The notes: generated by a model from the sequence alone, not told the origin. Shown: positions 34,924 through 43,766, counted from the first letter of the stretch. The stretch: 64,000 bases of DNA from UBA4720 sp038227135 (GCA_038227135.1 JBBRQC010000010.1:17904-81903); one strand, 5' to 3'. Numbers and translations: made by a program.

Positions 34924-35226
34924 TCACGTCACAACCCTCACCGAAGAACGCGATGAGCATTTCAATGTGAGCGTTTCCTCTGCCCGCGTGCGAGGAGTCT
35001 TGTCGAGGAATGCGGGTGATTCTTTGCTGTAGCGCTGCCATAGGTGCTGCAGCGTGACGACGCCGCCGGCTGCAACTTCTTCATGCCGGAGAACCGCGGA
35101 CAACAGCTGCTTCCCCAATCGATCCGCCTCTGCACGGTCCGTCGTGGCGAGCGACCTTCTATTGAGCCCGTGGCCAGGCAGCCAGACATCGCGGAAGAAT
35201 CCTCCGCCACCGCGAGCGCCCCGCAA
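34924..35226 (-). pseudogene. Tyrosine-recombinase N-terminal fragment
   Basis: The frame reads FFRDVWLPGHGLNRRSLATT, DRAEADRLGKQLLSAVL, LQHLWQRYSKESPAFLDKTP and RTRAEET. This resembles the arm/core-binding region of phage-type integrases. After RAEET the frame slips; a neighbouring frame continues AHIEMLIAFFGEGCDVR and then stops. The catalytic domain is missing. It is a dead remnant of a second integrase. Confidence 0.65.
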
Positions 35227-35453
35227 ATGCTGATGAGACCAAAGGCGGTCCAGAGTCCTATGATGACGAGCGGATTTGGGACGAGGCCGGCGATCGTGGG
35301 GGGGTTCCTGAAGATCCCGCCACCAATTGTGATGCCGACGATGAGCGCCGTCCCGCCGAAGAATCCGATGACGCGCCGGAGATCGTGCGATTGTCGCATC
35401 TCGGAATTTGCGCGAGCGTTTCTCTCGGTGCCACTTGGTTCTCCGGCGGGCAC
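35195..35453 (-). pseudogene. APC-superfamily amino-acid permease, N-terminal fragment
   Basis: The sequence LRRVIGFFGGTALIVGITIG, GGIFRNPPTIAGLVPNP and LWTAFGLISICGALAVAE is the first two transmembrane helices of an amino-acid/polyamine permease. It then runs out of frame into the integrase remnant at about 35195. About 85 residues of an expected 430-500 remain, so a deletion has joined the two fragments. Confidence 0.75.
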
Positions 35454-35599
35454 ATGATGAATCCTGTTAAGGGAACGCTCCCACTCGGCCGAGCGATGAG
35501 GATCGACGCCTAGCCGCGACCAACTGGGCCGGCCTGCACCGCGAGCTCAACCCGGAGCTGAACAGATAGGCTGAAACTCATTAGCCTTGCGTCCCGTAC

Positions 35600-35614
35600 T
35601 ATCGATTATCGATA
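35600..35614. promoter_or_regulatory. Palindromic operator before the DUF2975/XRE pair
   Basis: TATCGAT-T-ATCGATA is a perfect 15-base palindrome with a further half-site TGTCGATAA 9 bases downstream. It lies about 55 bases before the DUF2975 start, a likely place for autoregulation by the XRE-type protein of the same operon. Confidence 0.55.
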
Positions 35615-35667
35615 TTACTGACTGTCGATAACACCGCCCGAATCCCATTCACTTTGGAAACCGGTTT

Positions 35668-36192
35668 ATGTACCGACCATACCCGAATGCATTGACGTTG
35701 TCGCGTAAAGTCCTGCGCGCACTCATTGTTCTGACCCCGATCGCGGGCGTTCTCATCTTGGCACTATTTGTCGCCAGCCTGGTAGCCGAAGGCCCCGTAA
35801 TGGGAGCCTTGGGGGTGAGGCCTGGGCCGGACAGAGCAGCACTCATTCTGGGAATGCGCGTCATCATGGTTGTCGGCATCTGCTCGGCCGCACTTGCCCA
35901 GATCGCGCTCAGGCGCCTGCTCGCGATCGTTGAAACCGTGAGTGTGGGCGATCCATTCGTGTCGGAGAACGCCGAGCGACTACAGACAATTGCGTGGGTC
36001 GTGCTTGGACTCGAGTTACTGCATTTCCTGGTCGGCCAGGTTGCGGCGCGCGTGTCTTCGCAGGCGCATCCACTCGACATACACTGGAGCTTTTCAGTGA
36101 CGCGATGGCTTGCCGTGCTGCTTCTGTTCGTTCTCGCGCGCGTGTTCGATCAGGGTGCGCGGATGCGGGAAGATCTGCACGGGACGATTTGA
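35668..36192 (+). CDS. DUF2975-family membrane protein
   Basis: The 174-residue protein has four hydrophobic helices (LIVLTPIAGVLILALFVA, MRVIMVVGICSAALAQIA, IAWVVLGLELLHFLVG, RWLAVLLLFVLARVF), with the conserved GDPFVSENAERL loop before the third. DUF2975 proteins are regularly paired with a tiny YozG-like regulator, as here (one base between them). The role is unknown; membrane sensing or stress response is a guess. Confidence 0.88.
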   Translation: MYRPYPNALTLSRKVLRALIVLTPIAGVLILALFVASLVAEGPVMGALGVRPGPDRAALILGMRVIMVVGICSAALAQIALRRLLAIVETVSVGDPFVSENAERLQTIAWVVLGLELLHFLVGQVAARVSSQAHPLDIHWSFSVTRWLAVLLLFVLARVFDQGARMREDLHGTI

Positions 36193-36193
36193 C

Positions 36194-36427
36194 ATGCCGA
36201 TTATCGTCAAGCTGGACGACATACTCGACGCTCGGCGAATGACACTCACCGAGCTTTCGGAGAGAGTCGACATCACCCTGGCGAACCTGTCGATCCTGAA
36301 AACAGGGAAGGCGCGCGCGATTCGCTTCTCGACACTCGACGCAATCTGCGAGGCCCTGCGGTGCCAACCGGGCGACTTGCTCGAATTCGATCACTCGAAG
36401 TCACGTCAATCACGCAAGGCCAGTTGA
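36194..36427 (+). CDS. XRE-family (YozG-like) transcriptional regulator
   Basis: The 77-residue protein is a single Cro/C1-type helix-turn-helix: PIIVKLDDILDARRMTLTEL, SERVDITLANLSILKTGKA, and CEALRCQPGDLLEF. It follows the DUF2975 gene almost without gap. The palindrome upstream of the pair is its most likely binding site. Confidence 0.92.
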   Translation: MPIIVKLDDILDARRMTLTELSERVDITLANLSILKTGKARAIRFSTLDAICEALRCQPGDLLEFDHSKSRQSRKAS

Positions 36428-36447
36428 CCTACTAACCAGCGAGTCCT

Positions 36448-37179
36448 ATGACATCGACGCCACGGACTGGAGACATGTCTCCGCGCACAAAAGCCAGAAT
36501 TACCGGTATGCTTTATCTCCTCACCATCGTCGCAGGGGTTATCGCCGAAGGATTCATCAGCGGCGGGTTGGTCACCTCAAGCGCAACAACCACTGCGACC
36601 AACATCCTGTCGCACGAATCGCTGTATCGACTGGGGTTCTCCGTGTATCTGGTCGAGATGATGTGCCAGATCGCAACGACGATGCTGTTCTATCAACTGC
36701 TCAAGCCGGTAAGTAAGAGCGTGGCGGCTCTCGCGCTGGTATTCGCACTGGTCGGCTGCACAATCAAAACGATTGCCCGGCTGTTCTACTACGCGCCGCT
36801 CCTGGTGCTCGGCGGCGCACCGTACCTCGGTGCATTCTCACCCAGTCAGCTGCAATCGCTTTCGCTGCTGCTTCTCAAGGTGAACAGTCAGGGCGCAGGG
36901 ATCGCTCTCGCATTCTTCGGCACTGAGTCGCTGCTCGAAGGATGGCTAATTCTTAAGTCAACTTTCCTGCCTCGCTGGCTGGGCGTGCTGGGTATCATCG
37001 GCGGAGCTGGCTGGCTCATGTTCATCTGGCCGCCTTTGGGATCCCGTGTTTTCAACGTCGTTGCACTCTTTGCAATCGTCGGATCGCTTGCGCTGATTCT
37101 TTGGCTCTTGATCAAGGGTGTGAACGAAGAGCGCTGGCTGGAACGGGCGATGGGTGCCTCAACTTCCATATGGCAGTAG
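36448..37179 (+). CDS. DUF4386-family membrane protein
   Basis: The 243-residue protein has about six transmembrane helices and the DUF4386 features RITGMLYLLTIVAGVIAEGF, YQLLKPVSKSVA and the LPRWLGVLGIIGGAGWL region. Its function is unknown. It follows the XRE gene by 20 bases and may belong to the same operon. An internal ATG ten codons in is an alternative start. Confidence 0.88.
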   Translation: MTSTPRTGDMSPRTKARITGMLYLLTIVAGVIAEGFISGGLVTSSATTTATNILSHESLYRLGFSVYLVEMMCQIATTMLFYQLLKPVSKSVAALALVFALVGCTIKTIARLFYYAPLLVLGGAPYLGAFSPSQLQSLSLLLLKVNSQGAGIALAFFGTESLLEGWLILKSTFLPRWLGVLGIIGGAGWLMFIWPPLGSRVFNVVALFAIVGSLALILWLLIKGVNEERWLERAMGASTSIWQ

Positions 37180-37313
37180 TACGGTGAGATCGTCGAGAGA
37201 CTCCCGCGCCGCGATGGTCGTAGGGAACGGGTACGACCGGCAGCGGCGAGAAAACGAAGCGCAAGGCGTTGAACGCGCTGCTTAATGCGAAATCCAATAA
37301 GGAGACCTTCAAA

Positions 37314-37703
37314 ATGAAACTCCAGGGCACATTAACCGTCACGTCTCTGCTGTCGATCCTCCTCTTTGCTTTTCACTGGGCGGATGAGGTCGTCCGCGGG
37401 ATAGCTACGGGAGGGACCTCAGGCCTGTTCGGGGTGCTCATCCTCGTTGTCTGGCTGTCCGGAACGCTGGCGCTCGCCGAACGGCGATCCGGATACATCA
37501 TTATGCTCCTCGGGTCATTCTTTGGGTTGGGCGTCCTCATCCTCCACATGATGGGGCCGGGACTTGTCGGCGGCAGGATCGCCAATTCCAGTGGAATCTT
37601 TTTCTGGGTCTGGACGCTCATCACGCTCGGCGTGACGTCGACCTTCTCTGCGATCCTCTCGGCGCGCGGATTGTGGAGCCTGCAAAGGGGTCAGGCCCGT
37701 TAG
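37314..37703 (+). CDS. Four-helix membrane protein of unknown function
   Basis: The 129-residue product has hydrophobic segments LTVTSLLSILLFAFHW, LFGVLILVVWLSGTLAL, IIMLLGSFFGLGVLIL and FFWVWTLITLGVTSTFSAI. AAGGAG lies nine bases before the ATG. It resembles small membrane proteins common among soil-bacterium cassettes. No function is recognised. Confidence 0.72.
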   Translation: MKLQGTLTVTSLLSILLFAFHWADEVVRGIATGGTSGLFGVLILVVWLSGTLALAERRSGYIIMLLGSFFGLGVLILHMMGPGLVGGRIANSSGIFFWVWTLITLGVTSTFSAILSARGLWSLQRGQAR

Positions 37704-38042
37704 TCAAAGCGTGCGGCGGTGCTCATCAGACTCCGCCCAGACCTGCACGGTTCAGCGACGAAAAGGTGGAACTGCCCCCGGGGAATAATCCGCTAATATG
37801 AAACCAGCAAGGTGCCTGGAGCAGGAGCTCCACTGAACCACGGCCAAGAACGACACCTCACGCCCGATGAGCGTGAGGCTGGCGCCGCCACATTTCGGGC
37901 CTAAAGTGGTCCACGGGGCGACGGCGTAAGATCAAAACGGCGGCCGCCAAGCTATCGGGATGCCGCCGGTCTCACGGCCGAGGCACCTTATGCCGAGCGT
38001 CGCAACAGCGGCTAACGGGAACAGGGTCGCTGAGAGCAGCAT
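37704..38042. other. Intergenic island segment with an anticodon-arm-like hairpin
   Basis: No gene is seen. The main structure is the perfect hairpin CCTCACGC-CCGATGA-GCGTGAGG at 37856-37878, one of three related hairpins in the island. A weaker inverted repeat, GGAGCAGGAGCTCC, lies about 35 bases upstream. Confidence 0.6.
37856..37878. repeat. Hairpin repeat (copy a), tRNA-Ile anticodon-arm-like
   Basis: Eight-base arms CCTCACGC and GCGTGAGG frame a seven-base loop CCGATGA with GAT in the middle. The inner stem and loop match the anticodon arm of tRNA-Ile(GAU) except at two loop positions. Confidence 0.7.
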
Positions 38043-38453
38043 CTACGCCATATAAAACTCCCACTTCACCCCATCGGGGTCCTTGAAGGCCACATACTCC
38101 TTTTCCAGCGTTGCGTCGAGCTTCACTCCAGTGTTCTCGACGCCTTCGGCACTCAAAGCCGTTGCGAAACGCCGGAGCTCCGTCGCATCGGCACACGCGA
38201 GCGCGATGTGATCCAGACCGACGCGGAAAGGATCGAAGGTGTCGTCCGCAGCAGTCCGTTCCGCGAGACCGCGCACGCCGAACGCGGTACTCCCCGCAAG
38301 AAAAAGGAAGAGGTCGGGTGTTTCCATCAGCAGAGGGAAACCGAGGCGTTCGATGTAGAACACCCTCGATCTCCCTAAGTCAGTGGACCGCAGGGTGATG
38401 TGATGCACCCCGGTGGTTTGCGGGCTGATGCCGCGAGTGGTGGTGGCCGTCAT
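38043..38453 (-). CDS. VOC-family (glyoxalase fold) protein
   Basis: The 136-residue protein begins with VHHITLRSTDLGRSRVFYIE, carries LGRSRVFYIERLGFPLLMET and DHIALACADATELRRFA, and ends with AFKDPDGVKWEFYM. It has the His and Glu metal ligands expected for the fold. Substrate unknown. It is divergent from the large SARP-kinase gene, 108 bases apart. Confidence 0.85.
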   Translation of the reverse strand: MTATTTRGISPQTTGVHHITLRSTDLGRSRVFYIERLGFPLLMETPDLFLFLAGSTAFGVRGLAERTAADDTFDPFRVGLDHIALACADATELRRFATALSAEGVENTGVKLDATLEKEYVAFKDPDGVKWEFYMA

Positions 38454-38491
38454 TGCTCTCTCCCTTTGGATGTGAAACCACAGTCGAGCGG

Positions 38492-38520
38492 TTGCCGCTC
38501 CTTGTGAGCGCCCGTAGTAT
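38492..38520 (+). promoter_or_regulatory. Promoter of the SARP-kinase gene
   Basis: TTGCCG, 17 bases, then TAGTAT form a credible sigma-70 promoter about 40 bases before the ATG. The same TTGCCG hexamer with a 17-base spacer occurs before tRNA-Ser(UGA). Confidence 0.55.
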
Positions 38521-38530
38521 AAGGCGTCCC

Positions 38531-38551
38531 TCTCACCTGGTTCTCACCTGG
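38531..38551 (+). promoter_or_regulatory. 11-bp-period direct repeat before the SARP-kinase gene
   Basis: TCTCACCTGG occurs twice, one helical turn (11 bases) apart, ending ten bases before the start codon. SARP-type activators bind direct repeats of this period. The downstream position suggests autoregulation, possibly repression. Confidence 0.45.
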
Positions 38552-38561
38552 ACGAGTCATC

Positions 38562-41500
38562 ATGAGTAAGCCGCTGCGACTGCGTGCGTTCGGAGGACTG
38601 GTCCTGGAGCGCGATAGCGGCGGGTTCACCGGGGCGGCCAATCAGCGACGCCGGCTCGCCATGCTGGCCACGCTGGCGGTCTCCGGCTCGCGCGGCGTGA
38701 GCCGCGCAAAAATGCTCGCGCTCTTCTGGCCGGAAACTGACGAGCCTCGGGGCCGACAAGCGCTTTCTCAGGCCCTTTACGCATTGCGGAAGGACACAGG
38801 AGAAGAGCAGCTCGTTCTTGGGAGCGACACGCTCCAGCTTAATGCCGCAGTTATTACGTCCGATGTCGGCGAGTTCGAGGACGCCATCGCGAAAGCCGAT
38901 ATTGAACGGGCTGCCGCTCTCTACACCGCGCCTTTCCTCGATGGCGTGTATCTCTCGGAAGCGGCAGGGTTCGAGCGGTGGTCCGAAGATCAACGCGTGC
39001 GGTACGCCCACCTGGCCGAGCGCGTGATCGAGGAGCTCGCCACCGACGCGAACAAGCGCGGTGACTACAAGGCCGCCGCAAATTGGTGGCGAAGATTGAC
39101 CACCCTAGATCCATTGAAGACGCGCGGCGCTGTAGGCCTGATGAACGCTCTCGCGGCATCCGGGGATCGCTCGGACGCGCTACGTCATGCAGATGCATAC
39201 TCGAAGCTCGTTCGGGGCGAACTGGGCGCGGAGCCTAGCCATGCCGTTAGAGCGCTCGCGAACCGATTGCGTGAAATCCGAGGCGACGACAAGCTCGGGC
39301 TCGATGCCGCGGATTCACACACGCGAATCGGCGGACGCTTCGAGATCGAGCGCGAAATCGGCCGCGGCGGCATGGCCGTCGTGTTCCTGGCGCACGATCG
39401 CAAGCACAATCGGCGCGTCGCGCTCAAGATGTTGCACTCGGAAGTCAGCTCCGCCGTGGGCCGCGAACGGCTGCAACGCGAGATCATGGTTACCGCGCGG
39501 CTGCAGCATCCGCACATTCTACCATTATACGATTCCGGCGAATCGGATGGCGCGCTGTTCTACGTCATGCCTTTCGTCGAAGGCGAGTCGCTCCGCGCGC
39601 GTCTCGCTCGCGAGGAGCGACTGCCGGTCGATGACGCCCTTTGCATCGCACGCGAAGTGGCCGACGCGCTGGATCACGCGCATCGCCACGGCGTGATTCA
39701 TCGCGACATCAAGCCGGAGAACATTCTTCTGGCCGAAGGTCATGCGATCGTCGCGGACTTCGGAATTGCACGAACCCTGTCCGAGGCGCTCGGCGCGACG
39801 CTGACGCAAAACGGTGTTGCGCTGGGAACACCAGCGTACATGAGTCCCGAACAGATTGCCGGGGACAGCGTCACGGACGCGCGCAGCGACGTGTACAGCT
39901 TAGGGTGCGTGCTTTACGAGATGCTCTCGGGACGGCCGCCGTGGATCGGCACCGACGTCCGGGCGCTGATGGCGCGCCGCTTCACCGAACAACCAGAGCC
40001 ACTGCACGTTCTAGTCTCCGACATCCCGCCTGACGTGGACGAACTGGTTGCTCGAATGCTCGCGTCGGAGCCGGAAAAGCGCTACGAGAACGGAGGCGGT
40101 GTCGGGCAGGCTATCGCGGCACTGATGAACGCGCTCCGACGACCAAGCGCGCCCGCGGCCAAGCTTCCGACGTTCACTAGCCCGCTCATTGGACGTGGCC
40201 AGGAGCTTAAGGCCGCACGCGCGCTACTTAGCGCCGCCGGCGTCCGACTGCTCACGTTCACTGGTGTGGGTGGAAGCGGAAAGACGCGTCTTGCCATTCA
40301 GCTCGCGACCGACGTGGCGCCGCTGTTTCAGGATGGTGTCTTCTTTGTGGACCTTTCCGCAGTGTCGGACGCCACCCACGTTCTGCCCACGATCGGTCAG
40401 GCCCTGGGCATAAAGGACGAGGAAGGCAAACCAGCCTTCGATACGGTGTGCGAGTTTCTTGGCGACCGCCGCGCCCTCCTCGTCCTCGACAACATAGAGC
40501 AGGTTGCCGCCTCGACACCGGAGCTTGCCCGACTCCTCCGGACGTGCGAACGACTGTCTCTCCTCGTCACCAGCCGAGTGTTACTTCGCGTGCGCGGGGA
40601 GCATGAGTTTCATGTGCCGCCACTTGGCATTCCGGACTTGTCACAGTCGGCAGGGGATCTGAGGAACGCTGCTGCCGTTCAGCTGTTCGTGGAGCGCGCA
40701 TTGGAGGCACGACCCGAGTTGACGTTCGACGATGAAGCGCTTCGGACCATCGCGCAGATTTGCGTCAGAATCGACGGACTGCCACTCGCGATCGAATTGG
40801 CGGCCGCCCGAAGCAAGCTGCTGTCACCGCGAGGGATTCAGTCCCGGCTTGAAAAACGTCTTGACTTGCTCGCGGGCGGTCCGCTCGACCAGCCGAAGCG
40901 GCATCAGACACTGCGCGCCGCGATCGGCTGGAGTTATGAGCTGCTTCGTGAAGACGCACGACGGGCAGTTCGCCGCTTCGCGGTTTTCGCGGGCGGCTGC
41001 GAACTCGATGCGATAATTTCGGTGATCAGCGCAGACGACATGCGCGTGCTCGAGCTGGTCGAAGCGCTCGTCAATGCAAGTCTCATTCGGCGTAACGACG
41101 ACGATGCCGGTGAGGGGCGCTTCACCATGCTCGAGACCATTCGCGAGTTTGCCCTCGAACAGTTGCGCGACGCCGGCGACGAAGATGCTGCGCGAAACGC
41201 GCATCGCGACTTCTATCGAGCGCTTGCAGAGCGGGTCACTTTGGATCTCACGGGTGAGGATCAAAGCGCTGCGCTGACCCGGCTGAATAGCGAGCGCGAC
41301 AACTTGCGCTCCGTCCTCGACTGGACTGAGCGTTCTTCACAAGCCGACCTTCAGGCACGCCTGACTCTGTCGCTGTGGCGATATTGGCTCGTGCGCGGTC
41401 AATGGAATGAGGGACGCGATTGGCTGCGCCGCGCCCTCGCTAACCCCGATGTCGGTGGTGCGACCCGAGCAGAGCTCTTTGTGGCGGCCGGAAGTCTTGC

Positions 41501-42374
41501 GCAAAACCAGGGTGATTACATCACCGCGGTCGAGAGCTTCGAGCGCGCGATCGACATTTGGCGCGAGATCAAAGACGCTGCCGGCGTGGCGCGGACGCTC
41601 GCGAGCATGGGCTGGCTACGATGGCGTCAGTGCAGGTTTGCCGACGCTCGGCGGCTTTCGACCGAGAGCCTCGAGCTGCATCGCAGTCTGCGTGACGATC
41701 GCGGCGTCGCTCAATCGCTCAATAATCTCGGATGGGTGGCCATTTTCGAAGGAAACTACGGCGAGGCCGAAACCGTGCTCGCGGAGTGTCTCGCAATTCG
41801 TCGCCGACTGCGTGACCGTCGGAACATCGCGTTTGTGCTCACGTCGCTCGCGTGGGCGTCGACACGAATGGAGAAGATCGACGCCGCGCATGCGATGCTC
41901 GACGAGTCGATAGCGATCTTTCGCGACCTCGGGGAGAAGCAGCTCTATGCCTTTGCGCTCCGCGTTCGATCGGAGTTGCGCCTGCGCGACGATGCCGGCG
42001 GTGCGGTGGACCTTCTGCAACGAGAGAGCGTGCCGATCTTTCGCAGCATCGGCGATCGCTGGGGGCTTGAGGTCGCGCTTGGAGTGCTGGGCGACGCGTT
42101 GCTCGCCCTAGGAAGAATCGACGAAGCGGAAAGTGCCTTCTCGGAGAGCCTCGACCTCTCGCGCGCGCTGGACGACCCGTACGGGCTTGCCATGGCTCAG
42201 TCACGTTTGGGAATCACGGCCGCGCGTCGCTCGAAGTTCGGCTCCGCCGCCGACAGCCTGGTCGCGGCCGACCGTCTGCTCGCCGAGATCAATGGAGTCA
42301 TGGCACCGTATCAGCGCGAGATTCACGACCGCACCATGACTATGGTGCAGAAGTTCCTGGGTTCCACGGTCTGA
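38562..42374 (+). CDS. SARP-type regulator fused to Ser/Thr kinase, NB-ARC ATPase and TPRs
   Basis: The 1270-residue protein combines four parts. A winged-helix plus BTAD activator region (about 5-245) contains QRRRLAMLATLAV and FWPETDEPRGRQALSQALYA. A protein kinase (about 258-525) has IGRGGMAVV, Lys289, HRDIKPEN with Asp382, DFG at 399 and GTPAYMSPE. An AfsR-like NB-ARC ATPase (about 540-880) has Walker A GVGGSGKTR and Walker B ALLVLDN. TPR-like repeats fill about 900-1270. All key kinase and ATPase residues are present. It likely senses a ligand or partner through the TPRs and couples phosphorylation to transcription. It is the largest cargo gene of the island. Confidence 0.92.
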   Translation: MSKPLRLRAFGGLVLERDSGGFTGAANQRRRLAMLATLAVSGSRGVSRAKMLALFWPETDEPRGRQALSQALYALRKDTGEEQLVLGSDTLQLNAAVITSDVGEFEDAIAKADIERAAALYTAPFLDGVYLSEAAGFERWSEDQRVRYAHLAERVIEELATDANKRGDYKAAANWWRRLTTLDPLKTRGAVGLMNALAASGDRSDALRHADAYSKLVRGELGAEPSHAVRALANRLREIRGDDKLGLDAADSHTRIGGRFEIEREIGRGGMAVVFLAHDRKHNRRVALKMLHSEVSSAVGRERLQREIMVTARLQHPHILPLYDSGESDGALFYVMPFVEGESLRARLAREERLPVDDALCIAREVADALDHAHRHGVIHRDIKPENILLAEGHAIVADFGIARTLSEALGATLTQNGVALGTPAYMSPEQIAGDSVTDARSDVYSLGCVLYEMLSGRPPWIGTDVRALMARRFTEQPEPLHVLVSDIPPDVDELVARMLASEPEKRYENGGGVGQAIAALMNALRRPSAPAAKLPTFTSPLIGRGQELKAARALLSAAGVRLLTFTGVGGSGKTRLAIQLATDVAPLFQDGVFFVDLSAVSDATHVLPTIGQALGIKDEEGKPAFDTVCEFLGDRRALLVLDNIEQVAASTPELARLLRTCERLSLLVTSRVLLRVRGEHEFHVPPLGIPDLSQSAGDLRNAAAVQLFVERALEARPELTFDDEALRTIAQICVRIDGLPLAIELAAARSKLLSPRGIQSRLEKRLDLLAGGPLDQPKRHQTLRAAIGWSYELLREDARRAVRRFAVFAGGCELDAIISVISADDMRVLELVEALVNASLIRRNDDDAGEGRFTMLETIREFALEQLRDAGDEDAARNAHRDFYRALAERVTLDLTGEDQSAALTRLNSERDNLRSVLDWTERSSQADLQARLTLSLWRYWLVRGQWNEGRDWLRRALANPDVGGATRAELFVAAGSLAQNQGDYITAVESFERAIDIWREIKDAAGVARTLASMGWLRWRQCRFADARRLSTESLELHRSLRDDRGVAQSLNNLGWVAIFEGNYGEAETVLAECLAIRRRLRDRRNIAFVLTSLAWASTRMEKIDAAHAMLDESIAIFRDLGEKQLYAFALRVRSELRLRDDAGGAVDLLQRESVPIFRSIGDRWGLEVALGVLGDALLALGRIDEAESAFSESLDLSRALDDPYGLAMAQSRLGITAARRSKFGSAADSLVAADRLLAEINGVMAPYQREIHDRTMTMVQKFLGSTV

Positions 42375-42628
42375 TTCGTCGACGGAAACCACTCGAGGGG
42401 ATTGGTTGTGTATTGTTGCGCCTTTGGGAGCAGGTGTCGGTTCGAATTGCAAGTTGAAGCGGCGGCGAGTGTGAACTCCCCCACCCAGTGGCGAAAGAGC
42501 CCGCAAGCAAACTGAATAAGCAGCCAAACACTTTGGTGTGAATCAACATTCCTCGCAGCCTCCCCCCGTCAACTGTGCGACAAACCCTCGTCAACTACAA
42601 GAGCGAGGGGAAGCGGTTTCCCGAAGAG

Positions 42629-42653
42629 GCCTCACGCTTGATGAGCGTGAGGC
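42629..42653. repeat. Hairpin repeat (copy b), tRNA-Ile anticodon-arm-like
   Basis: Nine-base arms GCCTCACGC and GCGTGAGGC frame loop TTGATGA. It lies immediately after the stop of the DUF1772-like gene on the minus strand, so it may also act as its terminator. Confidence 0.7.
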
Positions 42654-42654
42654 T

Positions 42655-43108
42655 TCACGACGCGTGCAGGGCCGCTGCTAGCAGACCGACCGCAACGAGA
42701 AACAGAACAGCACGGACCGTGGGACGCCTCCCAAGTGGCGCGAACGCGGGTCCAGTCTGCAGGCAGGTCATCCGCCCGCCAGGCGCCAATCCGTCGGTTC
42801 TGGGGATCCGTCACAGAAAAAAACACGATCAGCGCCCCAAGTCCCGCCACCCAGGCACCAAGGGTCAGCCAAAACTTCGCGCCCTGACCCCACACGAGCA
42901 CCAACGCAACAAGAGTTGCGAGCCCCGCGACACTTTCAATAAGGGCGGCCGGTAAACGATACCCGATATAGAGATTCTTCTGGACGGCGACGGCATACTC
43001 GGTCGGCATCCGGCGCTTTCCAGGGATCTCAAGGATATGAGAGAGCGCCACTCCGCTCGCGAGGGCGCTTAGCAGCAGGGCAACCATCCAGAGGATAATT
43101 ACGATCAT
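42655..43108 (-). pseudogene. DUF1772-like membrane protein, frameshifted near the C-terminus
   Basis: The frame starts IVIILWMVALLLSALASG, then SHILEIPGKRRMPTEYAV and GAKFWLTLGAWVAGLGALI, as in anthrone-oxygenase-like DUF1772 proteins with four helices. After TWEASH the frame is lost. A neighbouring frame gives RAVLFLVAVGLLAAALHAS and a stop, which is the expected last helix. Adding two bases restores one frame of about 152 residues. It is a recent frameshift or a sequence error. Confidence 0.65.
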
Positions 43109-43219
43109 AAGCTGACTGGACCTTCGAACATCCTTCTGATCCCGATCCGGCTGTCTTGAAGGAAAGCTTAAATCGCTCGGAGCATGCGCTCGACTAGAAT
43201 TGCGGGGTGAAGACGAGGC

Positions 43220-43240
43220 CTCACGCGCGATAAGCGTGAG
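43220..43240. repeat. Hairpin repeat (copy c), tRNA-Ile anticodon-arm-like
   Basis: Seven-base arms CTCACGC and GCGTGAG frame loop GCGATAA. With copy b it brackets the DUF1772-like gene. The loop is one base from that of tRNA-Ile(GAU). Confidence 0.65.
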
Positions 43241-43344
43241 TTGGGCCTGATCGAGAAGATCGGTCAAGGTCTCTTTGGGGAGTGCGGGAGAGCGCTCTAA
43301 AGTAGGGTTGGGACCTCTTACAGCCAACATTCGATGTGGCGATC

Positions 43345-43373
43345 TTGAACCCCTCCCACTGGCCATCTATTAC
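43345..43373 (+). promoter_or_regulatory. Promoter-like sequence before the beta-barrel remnant
   Basis: TTGAAC, 17 bases and TATTAC lie about 50 bases before the remnant. The inverted repeat TGGCCAT/AATGGCCA overlaps the -10. It may still drive a transcript through the dead gene. Confidence 0.4.
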
Positions 43374-43425
43374 CAATGGCCAACGGATGCTGCGGAAAAC
43401 AACGGATTAACAGGATTGGGATGTC

Positions 43426-43766
43426 GTGCGACTCATCATCACCCGCCGCGCACACTTTGTTCCCTTGTTCTTGTCGACCATTCTGTGGTCTATGGCTCTG
43501 TCGTCCGCGAGGGGGCAGCAGTCAGCGCCCAAAGACTCCGTTCCCCGAGATATCCGGCTCCGCGTCTTCCTCGATTGCAACGTCTGCGATTTCGATTTCA
43601 TGCGGACCGAGATCAACTTCGTCGATTACGTGCGCGATCGGCAAGACGCACAAGTCCACATTACTTCGTCCAGCTCGGTTTCAGCTACAGCTTCGGCTCG
43701 ATCTTCAACAACATCGTGAACCCGAGGTTCGGCGGCTCAAGTGGTGGGTTTACCATCATCAATTGA
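43426..43766 (+). pseudogene. Outer-membrane-type protein with large internal deletion
   Basis: The 5' part encodes a signal peptide and RDIRLRVFLDCNVCDFDFMR, then INFVDYVRDRQDAQVHI. The 3' part, in another frame, encodes YFVQLGFSYSFGSIFNNIVN and PRFGG to the stop, which looks like the last strands of a beta-barrel. The junction is near 43660. Such proteins normally have some hundreds of residues between these parts, so most of the gene has been deleted. Confidence 0.65.

Noticed and set aside
37856..43240. Integron attC sites as the explanation of the three hairpins
   Set aside because: The RYYYAAC and GTTRRRY core pair required for attC is not present in matching positions and there is no integron integrase.
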